63,256 bases of DNA from Mycobacterium sp. E2479 (GCF_001667925.1 NZ_LZJR01000151.1:1-63256), one strand, 5' to 3'. Shown: positions 33,370 through 42,686, counted from the first letter of the stretch. Numbers and translations are program-made. The notes: generated by a model from the letters alone, not told the origin.

Positions 33370-34263
33370 GTGCGCTTCGGTTTCCTACTCAACGAGGTCC
33401 TGACCGGGTTTCGTCGCAACGTCACGATGACGGCCGCGATGATCCTGACGACCGCGATCTCCATCGCCCTGTTCGGCGGCGGTCTGCTGGTGGTCCGGCT
33501 GGCCGACAACTCGCGCGAGATCTACCTCGACCGCGTCGAGACGCAGGTGTTCTTGACCGACGACATTTCGGCCAACGACACGACGTGTGCGTCCGCGCCG
33601 TGCAAGGGACTGCGCGACAAGATCGACGCACGCCAAGACGTCAAATCGGTGCGTTTCGTCAACCGGCAGGACGCCTACAACGACGCCATCAAGAAGTTCC
33701 CGGAGTTCAAGGACGTGGCGGGGAAGGACTCGTTTCCCGCGTCATTCATCGTCAAACTCAACAATCCCGAACAGCACGCGGAGTTCGACGCCGCGATGCA
33801 GGGCCAGCCGGGGGTGCGCAGCATCCTCAACGAGAAGGACCTCATCGACCGGCTGTTCGCCGTGTTGGACGGGCTGCGGGATGCCGCGTTCGCCGTTGCC
33901 CTGGTGCAGGCGGTGGGAGCAATCCTGTTGATTGCCAACATGGTGCAGGTCGCTGCGTACACCCGTCGCACCGAGATCGGGATCATGCGGCTAGTGGGTG
34001 CCAGCCGCTGGTACACCCAGCTGCCGTTCCTGGTGGAGGCGATGCTGGCCGCGTCCGTCGGTGTGGCCATCGCCGTCGTCGGACTCATGTTGGTTCGGGC
34101 CTTGTTCCTGGACAACGCGCTGAGCCAGTTCTATCAAGCACATCTAATTGCCAAGGTCGACTACGCCGACATCCTCTATATCTCGCCGTGGCTGTTTCTG
34201 CTCGGCGTGTCGATGGCGGCGGTGACGGGGTACGCGACCTTGCGCCTCTATATACGGCGGTAG
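33370..34263 (+). CDS. ftsX: Cell-division ABC transporter membrane subunit FtsX
   Basis: A 297-residue membrane partner of FtsE. One N-terminal helix (TAAMILTTAISIALFGGG, about 20-40) is followed by a roughly 120-residue extracellular domain containing a Cys pair (TTCASAPCKG), then three helices near 165, 220 and 265. The extracellular domain normally contacts and activates a NlpC/P60-type hydrolase such as RipC. The GTG start at 33370 directly follows the ftsE stop. Confidence 0.95.
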   Translation: MRFGFLLNEVLTGFRRNVTMTAAMILTTAISIALFGGGLLVVRLADNSREIYLDRVETQVFLTDDISANDTTCASAPCKGLRDKIDARQDVKSVRFVNRQDAYNDAIKKFPEFKDVAGKDSFPASFIVKLNNPEQHAEFDAAMQGQPGVRSILNEKDLIDRLFAVLDGLRDAAFAVALVQAVGAILLIANMVQVAAYTRRTEIGIMRLVGASRWYTQLPFLVEAMLAASVGVAIAVVGLMLVRALFLDNALSQFYQAHLIAKVDYADILYISPWLFLLGVSMAAVTGYATLRLYIRR

Positions 34264-34265
34264 CT

Positions 34266-34775
34266 GTGGCCAAGGGTTCCGGCCGCGCCAAGGCGGCGGG
34301 CGGCAAAGGTGGTAGCAAACAAGTTATCGCCACCAATCGCAAAGCGCGGCACAACTATTCGATCATCGAGTTGTTCGAGGCCGGAGTGTCTTTGCAGGGC
34401 ACCGAGGTGAAAAGCCTTCGCTTGGGCCAGGCATCGCTGGCTGATGCCTTCGCAACGATCGACGACGGCGAAGTTTGGTTGCGTAACTTATACATTCCGG
34501 AGTATCAGCACGGTAGCTGGACCAACCACGAGCCGCGTCGCAACCGAAAGTTGTTGTTACATAGGCAACAAATCGACAGGCTGGTCGGCAAGATACGAGA
34601 TGGTAACCTCGCCTTGATGCCGTTGTCTCTGTATTTCTCCGAGGGCAAGGTCAAGGTCGAACTTGCCCTTGCGCGCGGTAAACGGGCTTACGACAAGCGC
34701 CAGGACATGGCGCAGCGAGACGCACAGCGCGAAGTGGTCCGGGAATTGGGGCGTCGAGCAAAGGGCATGGCCTGA
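34266..34775 (+). CDS. smpB: SsrA-binding protein SmpB
   Basis: A 169-residue RNA-binding protein that brings tmRNA to stalled ribosomes. The OB-fold signature ATNRKARHNYSIIELFEAG is followed by GTEVKSLRLGQASLADAFA, and the C-terminal tail is basic (KRAYDKRQD...REVVRELGRRAKG). Start GTG 34266 lies 2 bases after the ftsX stop. The tmRNA gene itself follows 3 kb downstream at 37775, a conserved arrangement in mycobacteria. Confidence 0.96.
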   Translation: MAKGSGRAKAAGGKGGSKQVIATNRKARHNYSIIELFEAGVSLQGTEVKSLRLGQASLADAFATIDDGEVWLRNLYIPEYQHGSWTNHEPRRNRKLLLHRQQIDRLVGKIRDGNLALMPLSLYFSEGKVKVELALARGKRAYDKRQDMAQRDAQREVVRELGRRAKGMA

Positions 34776-34828
34776 TCGGGGCGGCTTACGCCCAGCTGTC
34801 TGCCGTTACGTACGGTGTCAGCGATTTC

Positions 34829-35614
34829 GTGGGCGGCGTAGCAGCACGGCGAGTGGCCGCGCTGCGCGTGATGCTGGTCGCCTACCCGATCGAGACCCTG
34901 TTGCTGGGCGTGATGGCCGTTTTCGTCGGCGGGCCCATCCACGTCGGCGCCGTTGTGTGGGGTTGCCTGTACGGCGTCGGCATGGCCTTCGGCATGTGGG
35001 CGTTCTTCGCCGCACTCGGTTCGGGGCCGATTTCGGTCGTCTCACCATTGGCGGCCGTGCTCAACGCCGCGGTACCCGTGGCGGTCGGTATGGCGCTGGG
35101 GGAGCGGCCCGGTCAGGCCGCCCTGGTGGGCGTGGTCCTGGCGCTGGCTGCGGTGATGCTTGTCAGCCGGGAGGCCCCGGTGGAGGGGACGCCGTATCGC
35201 TTCACCCCAAAAGTGGCCTGGCTCACAGTAGTTGCCGGCTCCGCGATGGGCTTGAACCTGGTTTTCCTGCACCAGGCGCCGCACGTGTGCAAACTCTGGC
35301 CGCTGGTCTTCGCTCGGGTGGCCGCCAGCCTGGTGGTTGTCGCGATGGCCAAGACCAGCCAGAACCTGGTGATGCCGCGCGGACGGCCGCTCAAACTCGC
35401 CGTGGCCGTTGCCGTCCTGGACATCTTCGCCAACCTCACCATGCTGGCGGCGCTGCACACCTGGCTGCTCTCGTTGGCCAGCATCCTGATCTCGCTGTAT
35501 CCGGCCGCGACGGTGGTGCTGGCGATGGTGGTGCTGCGCGAGCGGGTCACCCGCTTGCAGGGGATCGGCATGGTGCTGGCGATGGGTTCCGTGGCGATGA
35601 TCGCCTCGGCCTGA
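34829..35614 (+). CDS. DMT/EamA-type transporter
   Basis: A multi-pass membrane protein of the drug/metabolite exporter superfamily, with two repeats of EamA-like helices (VAALRVMLVAYPIETLLLG; later GIGMVLAMGSVAMIAS). From GTG 34829 it has 261 residues but would lack the first half of the first helix. In-frame coding similarity (AAYAQLSAVTYGVSDFVGG) extends left to about 34772, where only CTG or ATT codons are available. The start is therefore uncertain, and a non-standard start or a coupling with the smpB stop is possible. The substrate is unknown. Confidence 0.75.
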   Translation: MGGVAARRVAALRVMLVAYPIETLLLGVMAVFVGGPIHVGAVVWGCLYGVGMAFGMWAFFAALGSGPISVVSPLAAVLNAAVPVAVGMALGERPGQAALVGVVLALAAVMLVSREAPVEGTPYRFTPKVAWLTVVAGSAMGLNLVFLHQAPHVCKLWPLVFARVAASLVVVAMAKTSQNLVMPRGRPLKLAVAVAVLDIFANLTMLAALHTWLLSLASILISLYPAATVVLAMVVLRERVTRLQGIGMVLAMGSVAMIASA

Positions 35615-35660
35615 CCACCCCGGGCTCCTGCTGCCCATTGATCGGCCTACGATCCTGACC

Positions 35661-36506
35661 ATGCCCGATCGTCCCGTCACCAAACTCGACAAGTCCGCCG
35701 TGCTCTCCGGCCTTTTCGCGGTGTGGGACGACATCGACGCCCTGCTGGCCGGGCTGTCCGCAGCGCAATGGCGGGCGGCGAGTCCGCTGCCTGGATGGGA
35801 CGTCAAAGCACTGGTGGCCCACATGATCGGTACCGAGTCGTTCCTTGCCGGCATCGCCGCACCCCAGCCCGATATCGACGTCTCGACGCTAGAGCACGTC
35901 CGCAATGACGTCGGGGTGATGAACGAGTGCTGGGTTCGCCATCTGAGTGCGCACGCCGATGCCGACGTTCTGGAGAGCTTCAGGGCGATCACCACCGATC
36001 GGCGTGAAGCGCTGACGAGCCTGCCGGGCGCGGAGTGGGACGCGGTGACGATGACTCCCACCGGCCCGGACTCCTATGGCCGGTTCATGCGGATCCGGGT
36101 GTTCGACTGCTGGATGCACGAACAAGACATCCGCGTTGCGTTGGAGCGGCCGCCGTCCGATGACGAGCTGGCCGGCCCCGCAGCGTCGCTCGCCCTCGAC
36201 GAGATCGCCGCCACCATGGGCTACGTCGTCGGCAAGCTGGCCAAGGCGCCCGAGGGTTCACGCATCCAGTTCGACCTCAGCGGCCCGCTGGCACGCACCA
36301 TCCGGGTCAGCGTCGACGGGCGGGCCGCGGTGGTCGACGACTTCGGCGGCCGGGAGCCGACCGCGACCATCCGCCTGGACGGGCTGCAGTTCACCAGGCT
36401 CACCGGTGGCCGCCCGATGTGTCCGACCCGCACCCAGGACATTCAGCGCGACGGCGACCGAAACGTTGCGACGCAAATCGTCGAGCACCTCAATTTCGTT
36501 ATCTAA
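35661..36506 (+). CDS. Maleylpyruvate-isomerase-family mycothiol-dependent protein
   Basis: A 281-residue DinB/MDMPI-fold protein. The N-terminal helix bundle contains PGWDVKALVAHMIGTESFL (His near 53), ECWVRHLSAHAD and CWMHEQDIRVALERP, giving probable metal-ligand histidines. A C-terminal SCP2-like beta part (IQFDLSGPLARTIRVSVDGR) follows. Such proteins use mycothiol as cofactor in isomerisation or transfer reactions. ATG 35661 is supported by the family opening. The substrate is not known. Confidence 0.85.
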   Translation: MPDRPVTKLDKSAVLSGLFAVWDDIDALLAGLSAAQWRAASPLPGWDVKALVAHMIGTESFLAGIAAPQPDIDVSTLEHVRNDVGVMNECWVRHLSAHADADVLESFRAITTDRREALTSLPGAEWDAVTMTPTGPDSYGRFMRIRVFDCWMHEQDIRVALERPPSDDELAGPAASLALDEIAATMGYVVGKLAKAPEGSRIQFDLSGPLARTIRVSVDGRAAVVDDFGGREPTATIRLDGLQFTRLTGGRPMCPTRTQDIQRDGDRNVATQIVEHLNFVI

Positions 36507-36672
36507 GTAGGGGTTTGGCGCCGGGTGAATTCGGTGCGAGCGAGAACTCGTCAAAGCGACATATGTCACACCTCCGCATCGGAGGTGTCCTGGCCCCCGG
36601 TGAATGGGTAGCCGAACGAGAAGAGCGCACCGTGCGCACACACCAAATCGTCTACGCCAGGAGGCCATACGA

Positions 36673-37635
36673 ATGACTGCACCCGATACCTCGAGATTGC
36701 TCGCGCAACTGCGAACGCTGCTCGACCTGACCAACACCGAAATCCAGATCGCGGAGACCCGCGTCGCCCAGGCGCGCACCGAGGCGGTGCGCCGGGAGCT
36801 CTCCCAGAACGCCGGAAAAGGCCGTGACCGCGCACAAGCCATCGAGTCCGCGATCCGGGACCTGGGGGGCTACCCGGACGTGATCGGTCCGTTCCTGGGT
36901 CGCGCCGCCGCGGCGGTCAAGGCTCTGACCGAGCAGGCCGAGCCCTTCGATGAGGCGCTCCTGGGGGACCTCGCGCTCGAGGACCAGCTACTGGACCGCG
37001 CGCGTTACACCAAAGCGCTGGCCGTCGCCGCGGACCGCCAGGACATCGTCGCTCTCGCCGACCGCTTGATCACCGCCCACGCGGCAACCGTGGACTGGCT
37101 GACCACCGTGCTTGCCGAGGATGCGCTCGGCGGCCCGGCGGCGCTGCGTCGGACCCCGATCCAGATGGCCGCAGGCACGGCGGTGAAGCTGGTCAACCTG
37201 CCGGTCGCTTGGTCCGCCCGTGGGGTGGATCGCGCCGTTGACGCGCTGCGTTCCACCGGCCCGGCGATCAACGACCTCGTCAAGCGCGGGGGCAACGCCA
37301 GTGAGATCGCCGCGAAGGCGCTGTCCGCGTCGCAGAGCGCCGCGTTGCGGGCCGCGGAAAGGGTCACCCGCTCCGAAGGTGCGGACCGGGCGGCAGACGC
37401 ACTGCACTCCAGCCGTGCCACGGTCGGCGTCCTGGACGAGTCCGAGTTGCCCATCCGGAACTACGACGACCTCAACGTCACCGACGCCGTGGCCGCGATC
37501 AGGGAGCTCACCACCGCCGACGACGTGCGCGTCATCATCGCTTATGAAGAGGCGCACAAGAACCGGCAGCGCATCGTCTCCGCCGCGCAGACCCGTGTCG
37601 CAGCCATCGCCCAAGAGGTGGTCGGAATCAGCTAG
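36673..37635 (+). CDS. Ferritin-like-fold/helical protein with conserved C-terminal motif
   Basis: A 320-residue, largely helical Ala-rich protein. Residues 5-160 look like a four-helix ferritin-like bundle (EIQIAETRVAQARTEAVRR; AEPFDEALLGDLALEDQLL). A linker of amphipathic helices with many Ala follows, and the end carries a motif common in actinobacteria, ELPIRNYDDLNVTDAVAAIR, then AYEEAHKNRQRIVSAAQTR. ATG 36673 has an AGGAGG site 9 bases upstream. I do not recognise an enzyme. It might be a lipid-droplet or envelope-associated helical protein. A hairpin terminator follows. Confidence 0.72.
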   Translation: MTAPDTSRLLAQLRTLLDLTNTEIQIAETRVAQARTEAVRRELSQNAGKGRDRAQAIESAIRDLGGYPDVIGPFLGRAAAAVKALTEQAEPFDEALLGDLALEDQLLDRARYTKALAVAADRQDIVALADRLITAHAATVDWLTTVLAEDALGGPAALRRTPIQMAAGTAVKLVNLPVAWSARGVDRAVDALRSTGPAINDLVKRGGNASEIAAKALSASQSAALRAAERVTRSEGADRAADALHSSRATVGVLDESELPIRNYDDLNVTDAVAAIRELTTADDVRVIIAYEEAHKNRQRIVSAAQTRVAAIAQEVVGIS

Positions 37636-37653
37636 CGGATCGCCAACGCAGAC

Positions 37654-37687
37654 GAGTACCCCCGGCGCCGTGACGTCGGGGGTACTC
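37654..37687 (+). terminator. Hairpin terminator after the ferritin-like gene
   Basis: Stem GAGTACCCCCG (37654-37664) pairs perfectly with CGGGGGTACTC (37677-37687) around a 12-base loop, 19 bases after the stop codon. There is no T-run, the common mycobacterial type. It separates this gene from ssrA. Confidence 0.65.
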
Positions 37688-37714
37688 GGCTTTCCGGGGC
37701 GGAAGATATTTGCG

Positions 37715-37742
37715 TTGCCGCTGGTTGATAGTTGGGTACCAT
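37715..37742 (+). promoter_or_regulatory. Candidate promoter of ssrA
   Basis: TTGCCG (37715-37720) and TACCAT (37737-37742) are separated by 16 bases and lie about 33 bases before the mature tmRNA 5' end. A short 5' leader removed by RNase P is expected. The match to consensus is moderate. Confidence 0.4.
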
Positions 37743-37774
37743 TGATATTCCTGCCGAAAGTCGGCGGGGTGCGA

Positions 37775-38139
37775 GGGGCTGAAAGGTTTCGACTTCGCGC
37801 ATCGAATCAAGGGAAGCGTGCCGGTGCAGGCAACTGACCACCGTAAGCGTCGTTGCAAACAGATAAGCGCCGATTCACATCAGCGCGACTACGCTCTCGC
37901 TGCCTAAGCGACAGCTAGTCCGTCAGCCCGGGAAAGCCCTCGACCCGGACCCTGGCGTCAGCTAGAGGGATCCACCGATGAGTCCGGTCGCGGGACTCAT
38001 CGGGACACCAACAGCGACTGGGATCGTCATCCTGGCTTGTTCGCGTGACCAGGAGATCCGAGTAGAGGCATAGCGAACTGCGCACGGAGAAGTCTTGAGG
38101 GAATGCCGTAGGACCCGGGTTCGATTCCCGGCAGCTCCA
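37775..38139 (+). ncRNA. ssrA: tmRNA (ssrA)
   Basis: This is the transfer-messenger RNA that rescues stalled ribosomes with SmpB. The 5' end GGGGCTG pairs with CAGCTCC before the discriminator A at 38139, forming the acceptor stem; the T-arm GGGTTCGATTCCC is at 38117-38129. The tag frame begins at GCC 37869 and reads ADSHQRDYALAA before TAA at 37905-37907. This tag is the mycobacterial type. The terminal CCA is not encoded (the genome reads CT), so it must be added after transcription. Confidence 0.97.
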
Positions 38140-38142
38140 CTG

Positions 38143-38172
38143 AAAGGGGCCGCAGAGATGCGGCCCCTTTTT
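38143..38172 (+). terminator. Rho-independent terminator of ssrA
   Basis: An 11-bp perfect stem AAAGGGGCCGC / GCGGCCCCTTT with a 6-base loop ends in a T-run (38168-38172), three bases after the tmRNA 3' end. This is a textbook intrinsic terminator, unusual in its T-run for this genome. Confidence 0.92.
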
Positions 38173-38219
38173 GTGTCAACATTTCAGCAACATTGGTTTA
38201 AGCCAACCCTCAACGGCCG

Positions 38220-39119
38220 TCAGGACTGACGTGCCACGATCACCGGGGTTTTGGCCCTGTTGACTGCCATTGCCCCGACCGATCCCAGCAAATTGCCACG
38301 GAACCGGCCGCAGCCGTGGCTGCCGACCACAAGCAGTTGCGCCCATTCGGACGCATCGATGAGCCAACGTGCCGGATCACCAATTTCGATTCTGCGACGG
38401 ATCCCCACGTCGGGATAGCGTTCGTGCCAACCCGCCAGTCGTTCAGCGAGGATCTCCTCCTCCTCGGATAGCTGAGCGTCCCATTTGGAGTCTTGGAACG
38501 GCGCCCGAGAGCCGGAAACCCGGGGATCAGTCCAGGCGTGCAAAGCCATTAGGCCGACACCTCGTCGGGAGGCTTCCTCGAATGCAATAGCAGTCGCCGC
38601 TTCCGATGCCGGCGAGCCGTCGATGCCCACCAGCACCGGTGCCCGTGCGACATTGCCGGTCATGGTTTGGTCGTCGTGGATCACGGCGACCGGGCAATGC
38701 GCGTGGTAGACCAATGCCGAACTCACCGAGCCCAGGCAGTCGCGGGCCAACGCGCCGCCACGTCCTCGGTAGCCGACCACGACCATCTCCACCTCTGCGG
38801 AGAGGCCGACGAGCGTCGGGACGGTGGCCGAATCGAACACCTTGCTATCGATCTGCACTGGACCGCACCCATCGGTGCTCTCCTCGGCGATCTTGATCGC
38901 CGACTCGATGAAATCGTGTGTCCGCTGTTCCTGCCTCTGCCTGCCGGCGGCCAGAGCGGTGACCTCGAACCACTCCGGTAAGGGGGGGTCGGAGACGTGG
39001 ACCAGAGTCAGCGGCACATTCCGCAGCGCTGCATCACGAGCCGCCCACCGGACGGCACCCAGTGCCGCTGCTGAACCATCAACGCATACCAAGATCGCGC
39101 CAAGTGGTGGTTGCCACAT
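38220..39119 (-). CDS. Tandem universal stress protein (Rv2623/Rv2005c-type)
   Basis: A 299-residue protein made of two Usp domains. The first (ILVCVDGSAAALGAVRWAA, near 9) ends with the ATP-binding signature GYRGRGGALARDCLGSVSSALVYHA. The second (VLVGIDGSPASEAATAIAF, near 161) ends GSHGCGRFRGNLLGSVGAMAVNRA. Both keep the G-2x-G-9x-G/S nucleotide motif. This type is prominent in the DosR regulon. ATG 39119 follows a candidate DosR box at 39204-39223. It is the left-most gene of the dormancy-like cluster, downstream of the ssrA terminator. Confidence 0.9.
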   Translation of the reverse strand: MWQPPLGAILVCVDGSAAALGAVRWAARDAALRNVPLTLVHVSDPPLPEWFEVTALAAGRQRQEQRTHDFIESAIKIAEESTDGCGPVQIDSKVFDSATVPTLVGLSAEVEMVVVGYRGRGGALARDCLGSVSSALVYHAHCPVAVIHDDQTMTGNVARAPVLVGIDGSPASEAATAIAFEEASRRGVGLMALHAWTDPRVSGSRAPFQDSKWDAQLSEEEEILAERLAGWHERYPDVGIRRRIEIGDPARWLIDASEWAQLLVVGSHGCGRFRGNLLGSVGAMAVNRAKTPVIVARQS

Positions 39120-39203
39120 TTCAATTCTTCTCTGATCGGCTATTTACCCACCGGCAGAATCACTCAGGGAAGCCGTGATTGTCAGGGCCGAAGAGATGCA
39201 AGC

Positions 39204-39223
39204 CGGAGGACCAAAGACACCGA
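39204..39223. promoter_or_regulatory. Candidate DosR box upstream of the tandem Usp gene
   Basis: CGGAGGACCAAAGACACCGA matches about 13 of 20 positions of the DosR consensus by eye, with a good left half AGGACC and a moderate right half. It lies 85-104 bases upstream of the Usp ATG at 39119. Confidence 0.4.
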
Positions 39224-39253
39224 TTGCTTAACGAGTCGGCGGTGTTGACGCCA

Positions 39254-40071
39254 TCAACACGTGTCGCGCATCCGCAGGTCATTTTCACGTACTTTCGCGT
39301 CGTTTCGCGTGCGCAGAAAAGACACCGCATCCACCATCGTGCCGGCGTCGCGAGCGGGAATATCGACGCGTTTGGCCAGATGAGCGCCGACCGCGACAAA
39401 CACCGTGTCGAAGCCGAACGTGTCGCGCTCGGCCCTGAGGTCATCGACCCGATGATCGCTGGTCAACCGGATGCCCATTGCCGCGATCCGGTTCAGCTCG
39501 ACATCCAGCACCTCACGCGGCAGCCGGTAGTTCGGATGCCGTATCGCATCATCCCGCCGGGAATAGCGCCCGCGTCGCGGATCTCGACTGCGTGGCCGAG
39601 TCGTGCCAGATGGTAGGCCGCGGACAGTCCGCTCGGCCCCGCGCCGACGACCAGGACTCGCTTGCCGCTGCGGGTAGGCGGCGGTTCGAACTGCCAGCCG
39701 CGCTCGGAAGCTAGGTCACCGAGGAACCGCTCCACCGAGTGGATTGATACGGCGCTGTCGAGATAGGCACGGTTGCAGACGGTTTCACACGGGTGATAGC
39801 ACACCCGTCCGTGAATTCCGGCGAATGGGTTGTCCGTAACGAGCAGACGCCAGGCCTGCTCGTGCAGGCCCAGGGCGGTGGCATGGGCAAGCCAGGCTTG
39901 GATGTTCTCTCCGGCGGGGCAACCTGCGTTGGACGGTGGCAGCAAATCGACATAGACGGGTCGGCGCTCGCGCACCGGTCCGGCCCGAGACTGCAGGTGG
40001 TACAGGCCCGCAAGCGGCGTGAGGTCACTCGAAGTTGCCGCTGCGGGCCGATGGGATGCGTCGCTCGTCAT
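39254..40071 (-). pseudogene. Glutamate-synthase-small-subunit-like (GltD) gene, frameshifted and truncated
   Basis: The first frame (40071 to about 39537) encodes an N-terminal Fe-S/helical domain with CYHPCETVCNR and a FAD-binding motif RVLVVGAGPSGLSAAYHLA. After GGMMRYGI the frame changes. One base missing from an expected CCC near 39534-39537 turns GIPNYRLPREVLDVE into nonsense; the continuation YRLPREVLDVELNRIAAMG to AVSFLR is in another frame and ends at 39254. The NADPH-binding C-terminal half is missing altogether. The original would feed electrons from NADPH to an oxidoreductase partner. Its start overlaps the ppsA stop, so the intact gene was operonic. Confidence 0.85.
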
Positions 40072-42464
40072 TGGGCCGGTACGAGCTGTTTCTCCACTTG
40101 AAGGACCTGACGGGTGGTCTTGATGACCGTGTCGGGGTTAAGGCTCATCGACTCGATGCCGATCCGGACCAAGAACTCGGCCATGTCCGGGTAGTCCGAA
40201 GGCGCTTGTCCGCACAGTCCCGAGTGGATTCCGTTGCGGCGGCAGCCCTCAACGGCCATGCGAATCATCTCCTTGACGCCCTCGTCGCGTTCGTCGTAGT
40301 CGAAAGCCACAATGTCGCTGTCACGATCGACGCCGAGAGTGAGCTGAGTCAGGTCGTTGGAGCCGATGGAGAAGCCGTCGAAGAGCTTGGCGAATTCGTT
40401 GATCAGGATCACGTTGTTGGGGATCTCGCACATCGCGTACACCTTGAGTCCGTTCTCGCCGCGGCGCAGACCGAGGTCGGCCATCGTCTGTAGGACGAGG
40501 TCCGCCTCGGCGATTCGGCGCACGAACGGGATCATGAGAATGACGTTTGTCAGACCCATCTGTTCGCGCACGCGTCGCATCGCGCGGCACTCCAGCTCGA
40601 AGCCCTCGGCGTAGGCGGGGTGCGCATAGCGCGAGGCGCCTCGAAAGCCGAGCATCGGGTTGCTTTCGGATGGTTCGAAGGCCGCTCCGCCGATCAGGCT
40701 CGCGTACTCGTTGGTCTTGAAGTCCGACATCCGCACCACAACTGGCTTGGGCCAGAAGGCGGCGGCGATAGTGCCGATTCCTTCGGAAAGGCGTTCCACG
40801 AAAAAGGTGCTCCCGTCGGGATAGTCGTGCGTGAGCCGATCGACCGTCCTGCGTGCATCGGCGTCGTCGACCTGCTCGGGGTGGAGCAGAGCCAGCGGGT
40901 GGACCCGGATGTCCTCGCTGATGATGAACTCCATCCGGGCGAGCCCCACACCGTCGTTCGGCAGGAACGACGTCTTGAAGGCGAGCGCGGGGTTCCCGAG
41001 GTTGAGCATGATCTGGGTTCGAGGCCGCTCCAAGCCCGCCACCTCGCTGCGGTTCACGTGAAAACCAAGTTCGCCCCGGTACACGCGGCCCGACTCGCCG
41101 TCGGCACACGACACCGTCACGGTTTCGCCATCGGGCACGCACGTGGTTCCGTCGCCGGTGCCAACCACAGCGGGGATGCCGAGTTCGCGAGCGATGATCG
41201 ACGCGTGGCAGGTGCGACCGCCGCGGTTGGTGATGATCGCCGCGGCGGTCTTCATGATCGGCTCCCAGTCGGGCGTGGTGGTGTCGGCGACCAGCACCTC
41301 GCCAGGCTTGAACTCGGACAGGTGCTCGGGGTTATGGATCGTTCGGGCTACGCCCGAGGCGATCCGGTCGCCGACCGCGCGGCCCTCGGCGATGATCTCG
41401 CCTTGGCCCTCGAGGACATAGGTTTCCAGCGCCGTTGTGCTGTGCTGAGAGGCCACCGTCTCGGGGCGGGCCTGGACGATGTAGAGCTTTCCATCCAGAC
41501 CGTCCTTGGCCCACTCCATGTCCATCGGCCGCCCGTAGTGCGCCTCGATCGTGCACGCGTAGCCGGCCAGCTCCAGGACGTCCTCATCGGTGATGCAGAA
41601 CCGGGCACGGTCGGACTTTGGTGTCGGGATGTTTCGCACCGTGCTCTTCGTCTCGCCCTCGACGAGGATCATCTTCACCGCCTTGTCGCCGACGCGGCGG
41701 CGCAACACGGCGCGGTGGCCGGTCAGATAGGTCGGCTTGTGGACGTAGAACTCGTCGGGGTCGACGGCGCCCTGCACCACATTTTCGCCAAGCCCGTAGT
41801 CGCCCGTCACCAAGACGGCGTCGCGAAACCCGGACTCGGTGTCGATGGAAAACATCACACCGGACGAGGCGATATCGGAGCGCACCATCTTCATCACGCC
41901 GATCGACAGGGACACCTTGAAGTGGTCGAAGCCCTGGTCGAGTCGGTAGTGAATGGCGCGATCGGTGAACAAGCTGGCGAAGCAACGCCGGCACGTGTCG
42001 AGCAGACTCTGTTCGCCTTTGATGTTCAGATACGAATCCTGTTGGCCGGCGAAGCTTGCCGTCGGCAGGTCCTCGGCGGTCGCCGAGCTCCGCACAGCGA
42101 GACTGACCTCCTCGCCGTACTCTTGCTGAAGCTTGTGGTAGGCATCCAGGATCTCGGCGGCCAGATCGTCGGGGAGGCCTGCGCCGTAGACGATGTCACG
42201 GGCGCGCTTGCCTTTTCGCGCCAGCTCGGTGACGTCAGCGGGGTCCAGATCGTCGAGCTCGGCATGCAGGCGGTCCCAGGCGCGGGCCTCGTCCAACATG
42301 TAGCGATAGGCCTGGGCGGTGATCGCGAATCCGTGCGGGACGCGGACGCCCTGCCCGGACAGCTTCTGGAACATCTCGCCCAGGGACGCGTTCTTTCCGC
42401 CGACGAGCGGCACATCGTCGATGCCGAACTCCTCGAAAAAGCGGACGTATCCGGATGTTGTCAT
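40068..42464 (-). CDS. ppsA: Phosphoenolpyruvate synthase (PpsA-type)
   Basis: A 798-residue enzyme converting pyruvate, ATP and water to PEP, AMP and phosphate. The ATP-grasp N-terminal domain opens VPLVGGKNASLGEMF, the swivelling domain has phosphohistidine His420 in GGRTCHASIIARELGIPA, and the C-terminal PEP barrel includes MCEIPNNV, IGSNDLTQLTLGVDRD and GLCGQAPSD. Length and motifs are complete. It lies in the dormancy-like cluster between OtsB1 and the broken gltD gene, so it may support gluconeogenesis in non-growing cells. ATG 42464 is preferred. Confidence 0.95.
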   Translation of the reverse strand: MTTSGYVRFFEEFGIDDVPLVGGKNASLGEMFQKLSGQGVRVPHGFAITAQAYRYMLDEARAWDRLHAELDDLDPADVTELARKGKRARDIVYGAGLPDDLAAEILDAYHKLQQEYGEEVSLAVRSSATAEDLPTASFAGQQDSYLNIKGEQSLLDTCRRCFASLFTDRAIHYRLDQGFDHFKVSLSIGVMKMVRSDIASSGVMFSIDTESGFRDAVLVTGDYGLGENVVQGAVDPDEFYVHKPTYLTGHRAVLRRRVGDKAVKMILVEGETKSTVRNIPTPKSDRARFCITDEDVLELAGYACTIEAHYGRPMDMEWAKDGLDGKLYIVQARPETVASQHSTTALETYVLEGQGEIIAEGRAVGDRIASGVARTIHNPEHLSEFKPGEVLVADTTTPDWEPIMKTAAAIITNRGGRTCHASIIARELGIPAVVGTGDGTTCVPDGETVTVSCADGESGRVYRGELGFHVNRSEVAGLERPRTQIMLNLGNPALAFKTSFLPNDGVGLARMEFIISEDIRVHPLALLHPEQVDDADARRTVDRLTHDYPDGSTFFVERLSEGIGTIAAAFWPKPVVVRMSDFKTNEYASLIGGAAFEPSESNPMLGFRGASRYAHPAYAEGFELECRAMRRVREQMGLTNVILMIPFVRRIAEADLVLQTMADLGLRRGENGLKVYAMCEIPNNVILINEFAKLFDGFSIGSNDLTQLTLGVDRDSDIVAFDYDERDEGVKEMIRMAVEGCRRNGIHSGLCGQAPSDYPDMAEFLVRIGIESMSLNPDTVIKTTRQVLQVEKQLVPAQ

Positions 42465-42666
42465 GACTTGTCCTCTCGTAGCGCATCAGGTCGGCGGCGA
42501 ACTCGACGCGCACGTCATGCGGTGCCGAGTTCGCTCGGTTCATTGCCCGACAACGCCATTCGTGGTGGCGGTACAAGAACGATCGGTGCGTTCGGTGTGT
42601 TGCGGTTCGTTGCCGTACGGCCGATAACGCCACAAATGCCAACCTCCCACGGCGGCACACACCGTG

Positions 42667-42686
42667 CCAGGGCCGAAGGTCACTGG
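42667..42686. promoter_or_regulatory. Candidate DosR box between otsB1 and ppsA
   Basis: Read on the minus strand, CCAGTGACCTTCGGCCCTGG contains GTGACCTTCGGCCC, one base from the variant GGGACCTTCGGCCC that fits the DosR motif. It is about 200 bases upstream of the ppsA ATG, within a 301-base gap (42465-42765) that has no gene of its own. Confidence 0.45.

Noticed and set aside
37775..38220. ssrA 3' end as an integration site for the adjacent island
   Set aside because: No integrase and no second copy of the tmRNA 3' end were found in the window; the adjacency alone is not evidence.
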